Shown: positions 44,985 through 55,918 of the stretch, in pieces
How the letters are laid out: every line of letters begins with the position of its first letter
Position numbering within the stretch: position 1 is the stretch's first letter
Assembly (NCBI GenBank): GCA_030544215.1
Contig: JARZZO010000013.1
Span: forward strand, 26,581,229 to 26,645,228
Length of the DNA stretch: 64,000 nucleotides
DNA from: Zantedeschia hybrid cultivar
Taxonomy: Eukaryota > Streptophyta > Magnoliopsida > Alismatales > Araceae
Reading direction: 5' to 3'
The notes under the pieces: generated by a model
The model's database searches: none
Told to the model about the DNA's origin: nothing
Seen by the model: the letters and a program-made list of their open reading frames with translations, nothing else
Made by a program: the position numbers and the translations under genes

Positions 44985-46011
44985 CCTTTCCGTTTTGATA
45001 AATAAAAAGTCGAAAAGAAATGGTGATCGATTATCACCTCGTGCGGATTTGAATTCTCGTCAGAACGGTTCCGTCGGTGTGACACCGCCATCCGTGCAAA
45101 TGCCCGGCCTCTAGCGAAGTCCACGCGATTCAACTCGCAGTGGATTTTTCACGTTCCTTGTTCTTTGCAGCCTATGGATAGTTCACCGTTCGCCTCAATG
45201 GCCGTAGCAACCCGCAGTCGAATTCCTATCGGACGAGAGTTGGAGAAGATGGAGATGTTGTCTCCAGAGAGGGGAGAGAGCCAGGGGCGCCAGAGAGAGA
45301 GAGAGGTAGAGAGGAGGGGGCGGCCAGGGCTGAGCAACAGCTTGGCCTACACAACCCATTCACTACATTTTATATTAACTGTGCGATTTTTCATAAAAAG
45401 CTCGAGAATAAAATAAAATCCACTTTTAGTCTATCGCCTTGAGAATCTTTTGCGTGTGACCCTATAGGCCAAATTACTAGTCCGGTTAATGGCCCAATAA
45501 GCCAAGTGACTCGTTACTGACTTAATTAATCAATTAATAACTCATATTAATTAATTAATCATCCGAATCAATGTCGTACATTAAATTCGGCCGGGCCTCC
45601 GATCATGTTGGGTGCTAAGCAACACCGCGTGAATCCGAAAGGTATTGGCGTTAAACAACCCACTTTTGGAACCTTTCCGCTCATAGTTACGACGTGGATT
45701 TGATCCTTCTACTATTGAGTCAACTCAGGGTATGGTGAACCGTCAAACCCTAACCGGTCGACTCACTTGGATCGGATGCTACCGTATAATATCGAAAAAC
45801 TCTTTTCCCGATATTATTGTTCTCCCTAGCCAGAGACTCCTGCACATCCTACTTAGAGCATTCTCTCTCTGATTACTGAGAGCGAATGATTCCTTATTGA
45901 CACTCAATTTCCTTCGACGGTATTCCATTGTACCCGATCCTTATCTATTTAGAATCCCGTGAATAGAGATCCGTAAACCAAGGTCAAAGTACAGAAGTCT
46001 ACCGACAAGGT
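44985..46011 (-). repeat. Fragment of an older Copia LTR
   Basis: From CCTTTCCGTTTTGATAAAT to CTACCGACAAGGT it follows the Copia LTR at 22187 and 5758 (CCGTCGGTGTGACACCGCC, GCGTGTGACCCT, ACACCGCGTGAATCCGAAAG). Its left part was displaced by Copia-4 and its right part by the repeat beginning at 46012. It is therefore the oldest layer of this part of the nest. Confidence 0.82.
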
Positions 46012-46021
46012 TGTGAGTGCT
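46012..46021 (-). repeat. Left tip of the right-hand repeat, cut off by Athila
   Basis: TGTGAGTGCT continues after the Athila element as CAAATTAGGGTGTG (from 58068). The joined start resembles the second copy at 61766 (TGTGTAGGTGCTTAG). The last five bases, GTGCT, are the left target duplication of the Athila element. Confidence 0.7.
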
Positions 46022-48153
46022 TGATCATTCCAAATCGTGTGTCGTTAACCACTCATAAGAACGTTCAATCTAAATTTATTCGGCTCATGTAAATTATATT
46101 TTGAAAATTAATAATGGTGACTCCGAGTCGATCCACAGGGAGTTAAATTTTTAACTTTGAAAACTTTAGAATTTAATTAATCAAAAATTGATGATTGTTT
46201 AGGATTTTTTAATGCTTTAGAATTCAATTATTCTAAAAATAACAACAACCGGAATTAACTAGTTATACTAAATGATTAATTACTTAATTAAACCATACAC
46301 AAGCTAATTGACTAAAATTAAAAAGAAATCTAATTAACTAAACTAATTCCAACTAAACAAACAAACACCCCTAATGTAATGAAGAAATAAGTATTAACTG
46401 AATAAAAGTTGAACAATACTCTCATTAATTACTAACCTTTTAACAGTAACAACACTTATCTAAACTAACAAAAATAATAAATGAAAAATTAAGTAAACAA
46501 ACGTATGCAGCAAATAGAGGCTTGGAGAAGGCTTCTGCGTGTGGAGTGGCTCACTGGACCGTGAGGGGGTGCGCTGCTGGAGCGGCTTGATCTAGCTGCT
46601 GGCCGGCGCTGGTGTTCGCTGGAGATGCTTCAGGCTGGCGCGTGGACGTCCGTGCATGCATGCACGTTAGAGGGTAGGAGGAGGCCGGCGGTAGGCGTGG
46701 ATGCTGTGCGTTGGTGCAGCTGATACGTGGAGGTGCAGCGCGTAGGGGCTCGCTGGCTGCTCGCTGGAGGGACGTAAACGGCATGCATGTGCTGGGGTGG
46801 CACGTGGAGGCCCATGGGATGCGCTGGGGCGCTGTTGGCTCGCACAGGTGCGTGCTGCTGGCTTGGTGCGCTGGTGGAGCCAGGAAACCGGGGAGAGAGA
46901 GACGTGGAAGAGAGAAGGAGATGGCAAGGAGAGGCTGAAAGGAGAAAGATAAAACGGAGAGAGAGAAAGAGAGATCGAGAGAAAGAAGTGTGTGGGAGAG
47001 GAGAGAACCGAGAAGGGAGAAAACGGAGAGAGAGAAAAAGGAAACCGGAGAGAGAGGGAGGAAGAGAAGAGAGAGGGGGAGTATGTCGGGAGAGAGAGCA
47101 AAGGAGAGAGGCTGAAAGGAGAAAGATAAAACGGAGAGAGAGAAAGAGAGATCGAGAGAGAGAAGTGTGTGGGAGAGGAGAGAACCGAGAAGGGAGAAAA
47201 CGGAGAGAGAGAAAAAGGAAACGGAGAGAGAGGGAGGAAGAGAAAAGGAGATGGCAAGGAGAGGCTGAAAGGAGAAAGATAAAATGGAGAGAGAGAAAGA
47301 GAGATCGAGAGAGAGAAGCGTGTGGGAGAGGAGAGAACCGAGAAGGGAGAAAACGGAGAGAGATAAAAAGGAAACCGGAGAGAGAAGGAGGAAGAGAAGA
47401 GAGAGGGGGAGTCTGTCGGGAGAGAGAGCAAAGGAGAGAGGAGTGGGAGACCGAGAGAGGGAGCTGTGGAGGGAGGAAGAGAAGAGAGAGGGAGGAAGAA
47501 CCGGCTGCGGGAGGGGAAGCCGAGAAAGAGAAGGAGTGGGAGAAAACTGTGGCTGGGAAACTGGAGAAGGGTAAGGAATTACGTGGTTTGGGAAACTGGA
47601 GAGAAAGAAGGAATTAGCAGGCGAAAGAGAGGCTGCGGGAGAAGTCTTTTTAAAGAGAAGGGAGGGGAGGTTTTTTTTTTTAAAAAAAAGAAAAAGAAAG
47701 TGGGCTTTAAGAAGGCGGCTGGCCCTTCTTGGCCATGGAATTAGGGCAACACTAGGGCCTCAAATGATGTTTTTACCCCTGCTTTAATCTTTCGGACAAA
47801 ATGAAGTCGAATTTATTGAAATTTGAACACTAGACCTCTCCCAAATTTCTAGAAACTCCACCAACTGCACTACGTCATCGGCATGTCCTGTTCACATAGA
47901 ATAAATATAAATTAGCATATTATCATTAAAAAATCATTATATTTATTTATTTCATCTCGGTTTGTCGAAAAATCGCAAATGCGCTATACTCCATTAATCA
48001 CATGAAATGACGATGTTTTTAAGTCAGAATTTGACGAAATTGGTAACGTTGGACTTGGTACGCAATTATCTATCATTTCATGCTATTTTACAGATAAAAA
48101 CGTGAGTATGATGCATATGATTGCCCTTAAATGATCAATTTAACACTTTATCA
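46022..48153 (-). repeat. Athila 3' LTR (2132 bp)
   Basis: TGATCATTCCAAATC to AACACTTTATCA. Blocks: AT-rich first part, GC-rich block (46530-46880), purine-rich tandem repeat (46890-47660), then the conserved end with CTACGTCATCGGCATGTCC and GCAAATGCGCTATACTCC. Long open frames on both strands (for example 46787-47617 plus, 46667-47431 minus) are products of the purine bias. Confidence 0.95.
46900..47460. repeat. Purine-rich tandem repeat in the Athila LTR, unit about 160-170 bp
   Basis: GCTGAAAGGAGAAAGATAAA recurs at about 46936, 47113 and 47265, each followed by GGAGAGAGAGAAAGAGAGAT, GTGTGGGAGAGGAGAGAACC and GAAGGGAGAAAACGG. The right LTR has the same array (about 56862, 57040 and 57172) with different indels. 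Confidence 0.88.
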
Positions 48154-49348
48154 CACTCCCCAACTTACTCATTGCTAGTCCCTTAGCAATGCAAATAAGG
48201 AAAAGTTAGGACAGACAATGAATTAACATACTTTATTTGTAGTATCTATCACAAAGAATTTAAGTGGTAGCCGATTGGTTAAGCTAAAGTTTTCATATCC
48301 CACAATATTTTGATTCACGACAGGTGATTGTGCATGAAAATTGACACGCTTAGATCTCGTTTCCGACCTTTCTGGTATATTCTTGCCTTTACTACCCTTT
48401 AGATAAGACTACCTGGGGAGGAGAAGAGAATAAAAGATTTCCCGATCAGTCAGCGAGGACCGTTTTTCAGTTCCCGTCCCAACTCAGCACTTTTCACGAC
48501 TTGGTCATGTTTCTGGTACGATGGACTTTTTAGCGTGGCTTTTTCATTTCATTGTACTTTTGCTTTTGAGAGTGCGTACTTTTTGCCCCTCTCTTTGAAT
48601 TGCCTAAGGGGAGGTGCGTACTTTTTGCCACCTACCTTCCTTTAGCTCTTTTAACGCCTTCTATTGCCTTTAGTGTTTACAACTGTCCATTTTAAATGAC
48701 CGCCTCTTTTAGAGTGCTGAATGGGACAATCCCCTATTACGAATCCTACACATTTCTTTCGTTCAACCTAAAAAGAAAAATTAGAATAAGTAGTCTTATC
48801 CTTAAGGTTAATTCTAGCAATTTTATACTTTTCAGATCTTTCATTTATTCTAAGTTGTTGTGTGTGTGTGAAAATTATCCTGCCGTGGATTTTTGTAAAG
48901 TGGGATATTTAAACTCTGAAGGCTCTTTAACCAATGTGACTAACAAAAACTGATTTGTTTAATATTTACTTAATGAAACATGATTTTCATGCAATTTTCA
49001 TAGGATGTGAAAAGAAGTTTTTGAAAGAAATTTTAAAGTTTTGACCATTTTTCAGTGAAAGATATCATTCTTCTTCAAACGATCTTCAATAAATGCATAT
49101 CAAATTGATTGTCCCACCCCCCAACTTGATTGACATTGTCCTCAATGGCATAAAAGATATGAAAAACATGTCAGCCAGAAGAGAATTGTGAAGGAGAGAA
49201 ACAACCTGTGATGAAGAGGATGCGACATAACCAGGGCGACTGTTGCTCAGGGACCTAAAAGAAAAACAAATACAAAAACTGAAGTAAAATATTTGGTTGC
49301 CTCCCAATAAGCGCTAAGTTTATCGTTTTCAGCCAGACGGAAGTTCAG
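48154..49348 (-). other. Athila 3' non-coding region with two PPT-like modules
   Basis: There is no env-like frame. Next to the LTR, the minus strand has AAGTTGGGGAGTG (48154-48166, the functional PPT position) preceded by the hairpin CATTGCTA/TAGCAATG (48170-48191). About 950 bases upstream in the RNA sense, 49111-49147 repeats the module: AAGTTGGGGGGTGGGAC preceded by CATTG/CAATG. An 85-codon plus-strand open frame at 48696-48953 is not convincing. Confidence 0.75.
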
Positions 49349-52300
49349 TTATTGTGGATCACTCAGTTCTATGGATTCAGGTGGTGCATTTTGAAGATTT
49401 TCAATGAATGGTTTCAACCGTTGACCATTAACGGTGAAAGTGTTCCCACTCTTAGGATTCAGAATTTTAACAGCTCCATGATCGAAGGCTTTAACGACCA
49501 CGAAGGGTCCATCCCATCTGGATTTCAGTTTTTCTGGAAATAAGCGGAGCTTAGAGTTAAATAGCCAAACTTTCTGATTTGGAAGAAAATATTTTCTCAC
49601 AATATGTTTATCATGGAAAGCTTTAGTTTTGGCTTTATAAATCTTGGAATTTTCATAGGCCTCGTTCCGCAACTCTTCTAGCTCACTCAGTTGTAAGGTT
49701 CGGTGGGAACCAGCTTGGGCTAGGTCCAGATTGACTTGTTTGATGACCCAATAAGCCCTATGTTCCAATTCCACCGGAAGGTGGCACGCTTTTCCAAAAA
49801 CCAGACGATAAGGAGACATGCCAATAGGAGTTTTGTAAGCGGTCCGATAGGCTCATAAAGCATCATCCAATCTTTTCTATCGGGCCTAACGAACTTTTGC
49901 AGAATATTCTTAATCTCTCTATTGGAAACTTCCACTTGGCCACTGGTTTGGGGATGATAAGGGGTTGCTACTTTGTGATTAATCCCATATTTCTTAAGCA
50001 AAGCTCGAAACTGGTAATTCGTGAAATGCGTTCCCCCATCACTTATGATAGCTTTAGGCCATCCGAACCGAGAAAAGATATTCTTATGAACGAATTTAAT
50101 GACCACTTTATGATCATTGGTTCGGGTGGTTACTGCTTCAATCCACTTAGAGACATAATCCACCGCTACCAGAATATATGTATGTCCAAAAGAGGGTGGA
50201 AAAGGTCCCATAAAGTCAATTCCACAAACATCAAAGACTTCAACCACCAAGATTGGGTTGAGTGGCATCATATCCCTTTTCGCCATATTCCCTACAGCCT
50301 GACATCGGAGGCAAGTTTTGCTAAATTCATGGGCATCTTTGAAAAGTGTGGGCCAGTAAAAACCACTTTGCAGGACCTTGGCTGCAGTTTTCTTACCCGA
50401 GAAATGGCCCCCACATGCTACATTATGGCAGAAGTTGAGAACACTCTGTTGTTCTTCTTCAGGAACACATCGCCTAATGATTTGATCAGGACAGAATTTG
50501 AATAATTCAGGATCCTCCCAAAAATAATACTTTTCTTGGGAAAAGAATTTGTCCTTCTCACTTTTAGTCCATCCTTCCGGAAGCTGATTAGTCACCTTGT
50601 AATTGACAATATGAGTATACCAAGCTGCAACAGTGTGAGAAATGGCCAGTAGATGTTCATCAGGAAATGAATCAGTTATAGGTGCATTTTCGGAGATCAA
50701 AATTCGGGATAGGTGGTCAGCTACCACATTCTCAGAACCCTTCTTATCTCGAATTTCCAAATCAAATTTCTGAAGGAGTAAGATCCATCTAATAAGTCTA
50801 GGCTTTGCATCCTTCTTGGTCAACAGGTGTTTCAGAGCTGAGTGATCAGAATAGATTATGACTTTTGCTCCTAAAAGATAAGATCTTAATTTTTCTAAGG
50901 AAAAAACCACAACTAATAATTCCTTTTCTGTGGTGGTATAATTCATTTGAGCATCTGCAAGGGTGCGACTTGCATAATAGATCACCACGGGACACTTGTT
51001 GATTCTTTGTCCCAAAACCGCACCGATAGCATAATCAGAGGCATCGCACATGATTTCGAAAGGCAAAGACCAATATGGAGATTGAAGAATCGGAGCTTTG
51101 GTCAAAGATTCCTTAAGAGAATTGAATGCCTTGATGCAAGATTCATCTATTTGGAAAGGGACATCCTTAGCTAGGAGAAGAGTTAGAGGCCGGACAATTT
51201 GAGAGAAATTGTGGATAAACCGGCGATAGAAACCGGCATGGCCAAGGAATGAACGGATCTGTCTGACCGAGGTGGGAGGAGGAAGATTGGATATGAGATC
51301 GATCTTAGCTTTATCTACCTCTATCCCCCTTTCAGACACAATGTGGCCTAGAACAATGCCCTCTCGAACCATAAAGTGGCTCTTTTCCCAGCTAAGTATC
51401 AGATTGGTGTTAATGCATCTGGCTAGCACTTGTTTAAGATTTTCTAAGCAATTTTCAAAAGAATCCCCGAAGATTGAGAAATCATCCATGAAAACTTCGA
51501 TGAATTCTCCCACCATATCGGAGAATATAGCCATCATACACCGTTGAAATGTGGCTGGTGCATTGCATAATCCAAATGGCATTCTCCTAAAAGCAAACGT
51601 GCCATAAGGGTACGTGAAGGTGGTCTTTTCTTGATCTTCCGAGTAAATAGCCACTTGATTGTACCCGGAGTACCCATCTAAGAAGCAATAGTACTTCTGG
51701 CCCGATAACTTTTCCAGAATTTGATCCATGAATGGGAGTGGAAAGTGATCCTTCTTAGTCATGAGATTCAGCTTTCGGTAATCAATGCACACTCTCCATC
51801 CCGTGGTGAGCCTAGTGGGTACCTCTTCTCCATGATCATTCTTGATAACCGTTAATCTATATTTCTTGGGTACCACTTGGGTTGGGCTGACCCATTTACT
51901 GTCTGATATGGGGTAAATGATACCCGCATCCAGCCATTTCACAACTTCTTTTTTCACCACTTCTTTCATATTGGGATTAAGCCGCCTTTGCATCTCCCGA
52001 CTGGGCTTAGAATTCTCTTCCATATAGATGTGATGAATGCAAATGGACGGGCTAATTCCCTTTAAATCTGCCACCGACCATCCAATGGCACCCTTGTGAT
52101 CTTTGAGGACCTCGGTTAATTGGGCCTCCTGCGGTGATGTGAGATTTGCCGCAATGATGACCGGGAGAGTTTGGTTCCAGCCCAAAAAGATATACTTGAG
52201 AGACTCAGGTAATGGTTTGAGTTCAAGCTCAGGAGGGTCCTCTAAGGATGGCAAAGCGGGCTTAGATTGTAAAGCTGCTAAAGGTTCAACCTTGGGCCAA

Positions 52301-52999
52301 GATGTTAATGGGCCAGGAGAGTCCTTTAAAGTGTTGGCTTCCTCCAAAAGGTCATATGTGAACATCTCATTTTCTTCAACTAGATTATCCAATATATCAA
52401 TAGTATGGCATTCTTCTTCATGATCTGGATATTGAGATGCTTTGAAGACATTAATCTTGACCTTTTGACCCCCAAATGAAATGTCCATTATGCTAGTTTC
52501 ACAATTTATATTAGCTTTGGCAGTGGCTAAGAATGGACGACTTAAGATGATCGGGATGTGAATGAGTTCCTCAGGTAATGCCATATCCAGAATAAGAAAA
52601 TCCACGGGAAAATAGCAATCATGAACCTTCACAATAACATCCTCAATTAATCCCCGTGAAGTCTTCACAGACCTATCAGCCAACTGCAAGATGATGGGTG
52701 TGGGCTTTAATTCCCCAATATCAAATTTCTCATAAATGGCTGTTGGCAAGAGATTCACATTAGCACCTAAATCCAATAAAGCTCTATCAAATGTAACTCC
52801 AGCTAAGTCACATGAGATTAGAGGTGCTCCAGGATCCTTTAACTTCTTGGGTAAATGATTCATTACAATCGCACTAACATCTTCTGAAAGCCGAACCTTT
52901 TCGGGTGCCATTCTAGATTCTCTTCGTGGAGTATATAATTCCTTGAGAAACTTAGCATAAGCTGGCACATGCTTGATGGCATCGAGGAGTAGAATATTA
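49349..52999 (-). pseudogene. Athila pol: protease, RT, RNase H, integrase
   Basis: The long frame (49720-52968, 1082 codons) begins MPAYAKFLKELYTPRRES. Protease: LLDLGANVNLLP. RT: VCIDYRKLN, FLDGYSGYNQV, MPFGLCNAPATFQRCM and the catalytic VFMDDFSIFG. RNase H: MCDASDYAIGAVLG, TTTEKELL, IYSDHSALKHLL, VADHLSR. Integrase: HHCC (HNVACGGHFSG...CLRCQ), catalytic D in CGIDFMGPFP, D in ISDGGTHF and E in VEVSNREIK. Near 49855-49890, after RKDW, a small deletion shifts the frame, and a TGA sits where a Trp codon would be expected. The integrase tail continues in another frame at 49349-49819 (MSPYRLVFGKACHLPVELEH...). Apart from these, all catalytic residues are present. Confidence 0.93.
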
Positions 53000-54857
53000 A
53001 TTTAGACTTGTTTGAATAAATCCAACAACTCCTCATTCTGGGCCAGTTTCTTCCTAACATTGGTCTTAGCTAACAAGACATTAGGAAATGGCACCCTAGG
53101 TTGATAAGAACTTGGGCCTTCATCTATCTTCCTTTTTCCTTTCAGATCCTTCTCCAACTTCTCTATGTTGAGTTCAACCTCACTCTCACTTTCAATTTCA
53201 TGAGGCCCATCAGTGGAACATTTGGCTAACTCTCGATTTGTATGTGGGTTTTCTAGACTTTTCCCACTCCTAAGGGCTGAAATGGCTTTAGCATTCTCAA
53301 ATTGCGGCCCTTTAGGTTGTGGTAATGGGCCAGACTGAGGTAAAAGGCCCGATTGCTGTGGAAAACCCGAAGGTTGATTCCTTGGATTGGCAATGGGTTG
53401 ACTAGGAAGTTGACCCACTTCTCTTCTCATTGTAGCTTCAGCTAGTTGGCCCATTTGACTTTCCAACTTAGAAATAGTTTGTTGTTGGGTCAAAATCAGT
53501 TGTTGGAGTTGAGTGAATTTGTCATCAAAGTTGGACTGAGGAGGTTGTTGATAAATGGGTGGAGGATGGTATTGGGTTGGTTGTCCAGATTGGAATGAAT
53601 GGTAGTGGGCCGGTTGACCTGATTGGAATGGTTGATAATGGGCCGGTTGACCTGATTGATATTGACCCGGTTGAGAAAACTGGGCTTGAGATCCCCTAGC
53701 CTGAACATTTTCATAGAAATTAGATTGCTGTTGAAATGAATTCTGTGGCTTTTGGGCTTGATGCATGGGAGGATTGGTCATTGGTAATGGGGCCTGCTGA
53801 TTCTTCCAAGAGAAATTAGGGTGATTTCTCCAGCCAGGATTGTAAGTATTTGAGAATGGATCATTATTGGGCCTGGAGAATCCCTGGGCAGCCTGAACTT
53901 GTTCTTGAATGAATGGTGGAAGTTGGGCTGCAGTTGGGCATTCATTCACTTGATGGGTTGGACTTGCGCACAAGGCACAAATATCATGATTGGCAGAAGA
54001 TGGGCCTTCATATGGAGTAGATTGTGTTGGATAAGTAGCCTCTTGCTTGTTTAAGGCCAAGGGTTGGTCTAATTTCTGGGCCAAGATGTCTACCTTATCC
54101 AATTTCTGATTAATCAGATTTATGTCCATTCTGGATTCAGGCTCTCCACTGGCCTTAAGTTCATACATTCCAGTATGTTTAGATGGCCCAACAGACCTCT
54201 CATAAGATGATAATGAGGCATGATTGATGGAATTTTCACTTAACATCTCAAAAAGATCATAGGCCTCATCTTCATTTTTCATCATAAATGCCCCTCCACA
54301 TGAGGCATCCACCATCTGTCTGAACTGTTCAGACAATCCTTCATAGAATGCTTGGACAATTTGCCATTTTGAAAGCCCATGATGAGGGCATTTCCTAAGC
54401 AATTCTTTCAGTCTTTCCCAAGATTCATGGATCAATTCTCCAGGAGTTTGGGTAAAACTCGTGATGGCCCTTCTCATGGTATTGGTCCGCCCTATGGGAT
54501 AGAACTTCTTGAGAAATTCTTTTTGCATTTCTTCCCATGTCCTAATGGGCCTTCCTATAGTTCCCAACCAATATTTAGCCTTATCCTTTAATGAAAAGGG
54601 AAATAAGGTCAATTTAAGGCCATCATCGGTGAAATTCTGGATCTTCACCGTGGAACAGATTTCTAGAAATTCATCCAGATGCTTATAAGGATCTTCATTA
54701 GTGTTCCCATAAAAGGATGGGAGCATCTGAATGGTGCTAGATTTAATTTCATATTGATTGGCTGGATTCTGAGGAAGATGAATATAGGATGAAGGTTGAT
54801 ATCGATTTGGAATGAAATATCATTCATTTGCTTTGGTGGGTCCTGATTATCAGCCAT
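53000..54857 (-). pseudogene. Athila gag
   Basis: The likely start is at 54857 (MADNQDPPKQM); a one-base shift near 54815 puts the following text in the frame of the 574-codon open stretch from 54726. That stretch has the retrotransposon gag domain (YWLGTIGRPIRTWEEMQKEF), a CCHC knuckle CALCASPTHQVNEC at about residue 255, and a Gln/Pro-rich region with three QSGQPAHY-type repeats. It ends ELLDLFKQV at a TAA (53002-53004). The frame after that stop is the same as pol and reads on directly, so gag and pol form one register separated by a single stop codon. It may be a C-to-T nonsense change in a Gln codon. Confidence 0.92.
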
Positions 54858-55778
54858 TTGATCTTGTGGTGGATTTCTTTGATGTAGGATTGTTTCTATT
54901 TCAGCAAATGGTCCTAGAAGGTTAGGGTTTTGAGATGTCCTACCTTACATACACTAGGACTGATAGAGAGATGATGGATTTGAATTTTGTTTTCTATTTC
55001 TTGTTTTTTTTTTTTTAAATGCAAACAATTTTGACAAACAAATTACCCTAATGATCTAATCTTAACCTAGACTCTCTATGTGAATTTTCTTACAAGGTGA
55101 ATGGAGTCCACCTCAAGTCACAACCACAATCAATCAACGGCCAGGTAAGAGGTGGGGTAGTGGGAGGCTTCTTCTACTTTCGTAGGGACCTAATTAGAGA
55201 ACCACTTTCCCGCTTAGGCGTTTGCCTTTTTAACCTCTAGCCTAGACACCGTTGCCAAAAATGGAGGCAACCCGAAATTTAAACTACTCACGGTGTAAAC
55301 CCTAGATTCTCTTTCGACTTGCTTTTAATTGGATTAGGAAATGCCAATGCAAGGAAGGTGATTTGTGGGCTAAGGAAGGGTGATTAAATTAAATCCCTAC
55401 CTTATGTGGTTAAAGTTGTTGCCCTTAAAGTCTTTTTGAATGCAATACAAGGCAATAAGCAAATCAATGCAGGGTGTGTTGATGCAATCATGAATGACTT
55501 GCTAAAATTGAAACACGTACCTTTCCTTCGCAATCTTCAACAATTTATGGAAATAACTGTACAAGGAAACTAGCTCATGCTTTCCTAGAATGATGAATGC
55601 CTAGCATGGAAGGTTTCTAATATGGAAATGAAGGTTTTTAAATTTAGATGTTCTTCTTTTGTTTCTTTTTTTAGTTAATGGAAACCTATCTAAACTAGAA
55701 ACTACAAAAATGGAAACTAACTAAAGTAAGGAAATTGAAACCTAGAAAGTTGGAACACACTTACCATGATTTCGCTTT

Positions 55779-55814
<36 letters not shown>

Positions 55815-55895
55815 ATACCTGCAAAAATAAGAAAAATAGGGTTAGCTAAAGAATAATTACACTAAATCCAAGATAATCAAAATTAAAAATCTAAC
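54858..55895 (-). other. Athila leader, includes a 30-T run
   Basis: Untranslated sequence between PBS and gag with no convincing open frame. An uninterrupted run of 30 T (A in the RNA direction) lies at 55781-55810, and a shorter run at about 55006-55015. Around 55140-55260 is moderately GC-rich. Confidence 0.8.
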
Positions 55896-55913
55896 TCTCC
55901 GGCAACGACGCCA
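55896..55913 (-). other. Athila primer binding site (tRNA-Asp-like)
   Basis: The minus strand reads TGGCGTCGTTGCCGGAGA, five bases inside the LTR. The usual plant tRNA-Asp PBS differs at two positions (family knowledge). Confidence 0.85.
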
Positions 55914-55918
55914 AAAAT

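Noticed and set aside
46667..47617. Long open frames (254 and 276 codons) on both strands of the Athila LTR
   Set aside because: They come from purine-rich tandem repeats; low complexity and overlapping antisense frames; the other LTR (56528-57340) has the same effect.
48154..49348. Athila env-like gene
   Set aside because: No frame with signal or membrane segments on the minus strand in this interval.
55896..55913. Link between hairpin arm TGGCGTCG and the Athila PBS TGGCGTCGTTGCC
   Set aside because: Eight or nine shared bases, but the hairpins lack the rest of the PBS and sit in LTRs rather than next to them; probably chance.
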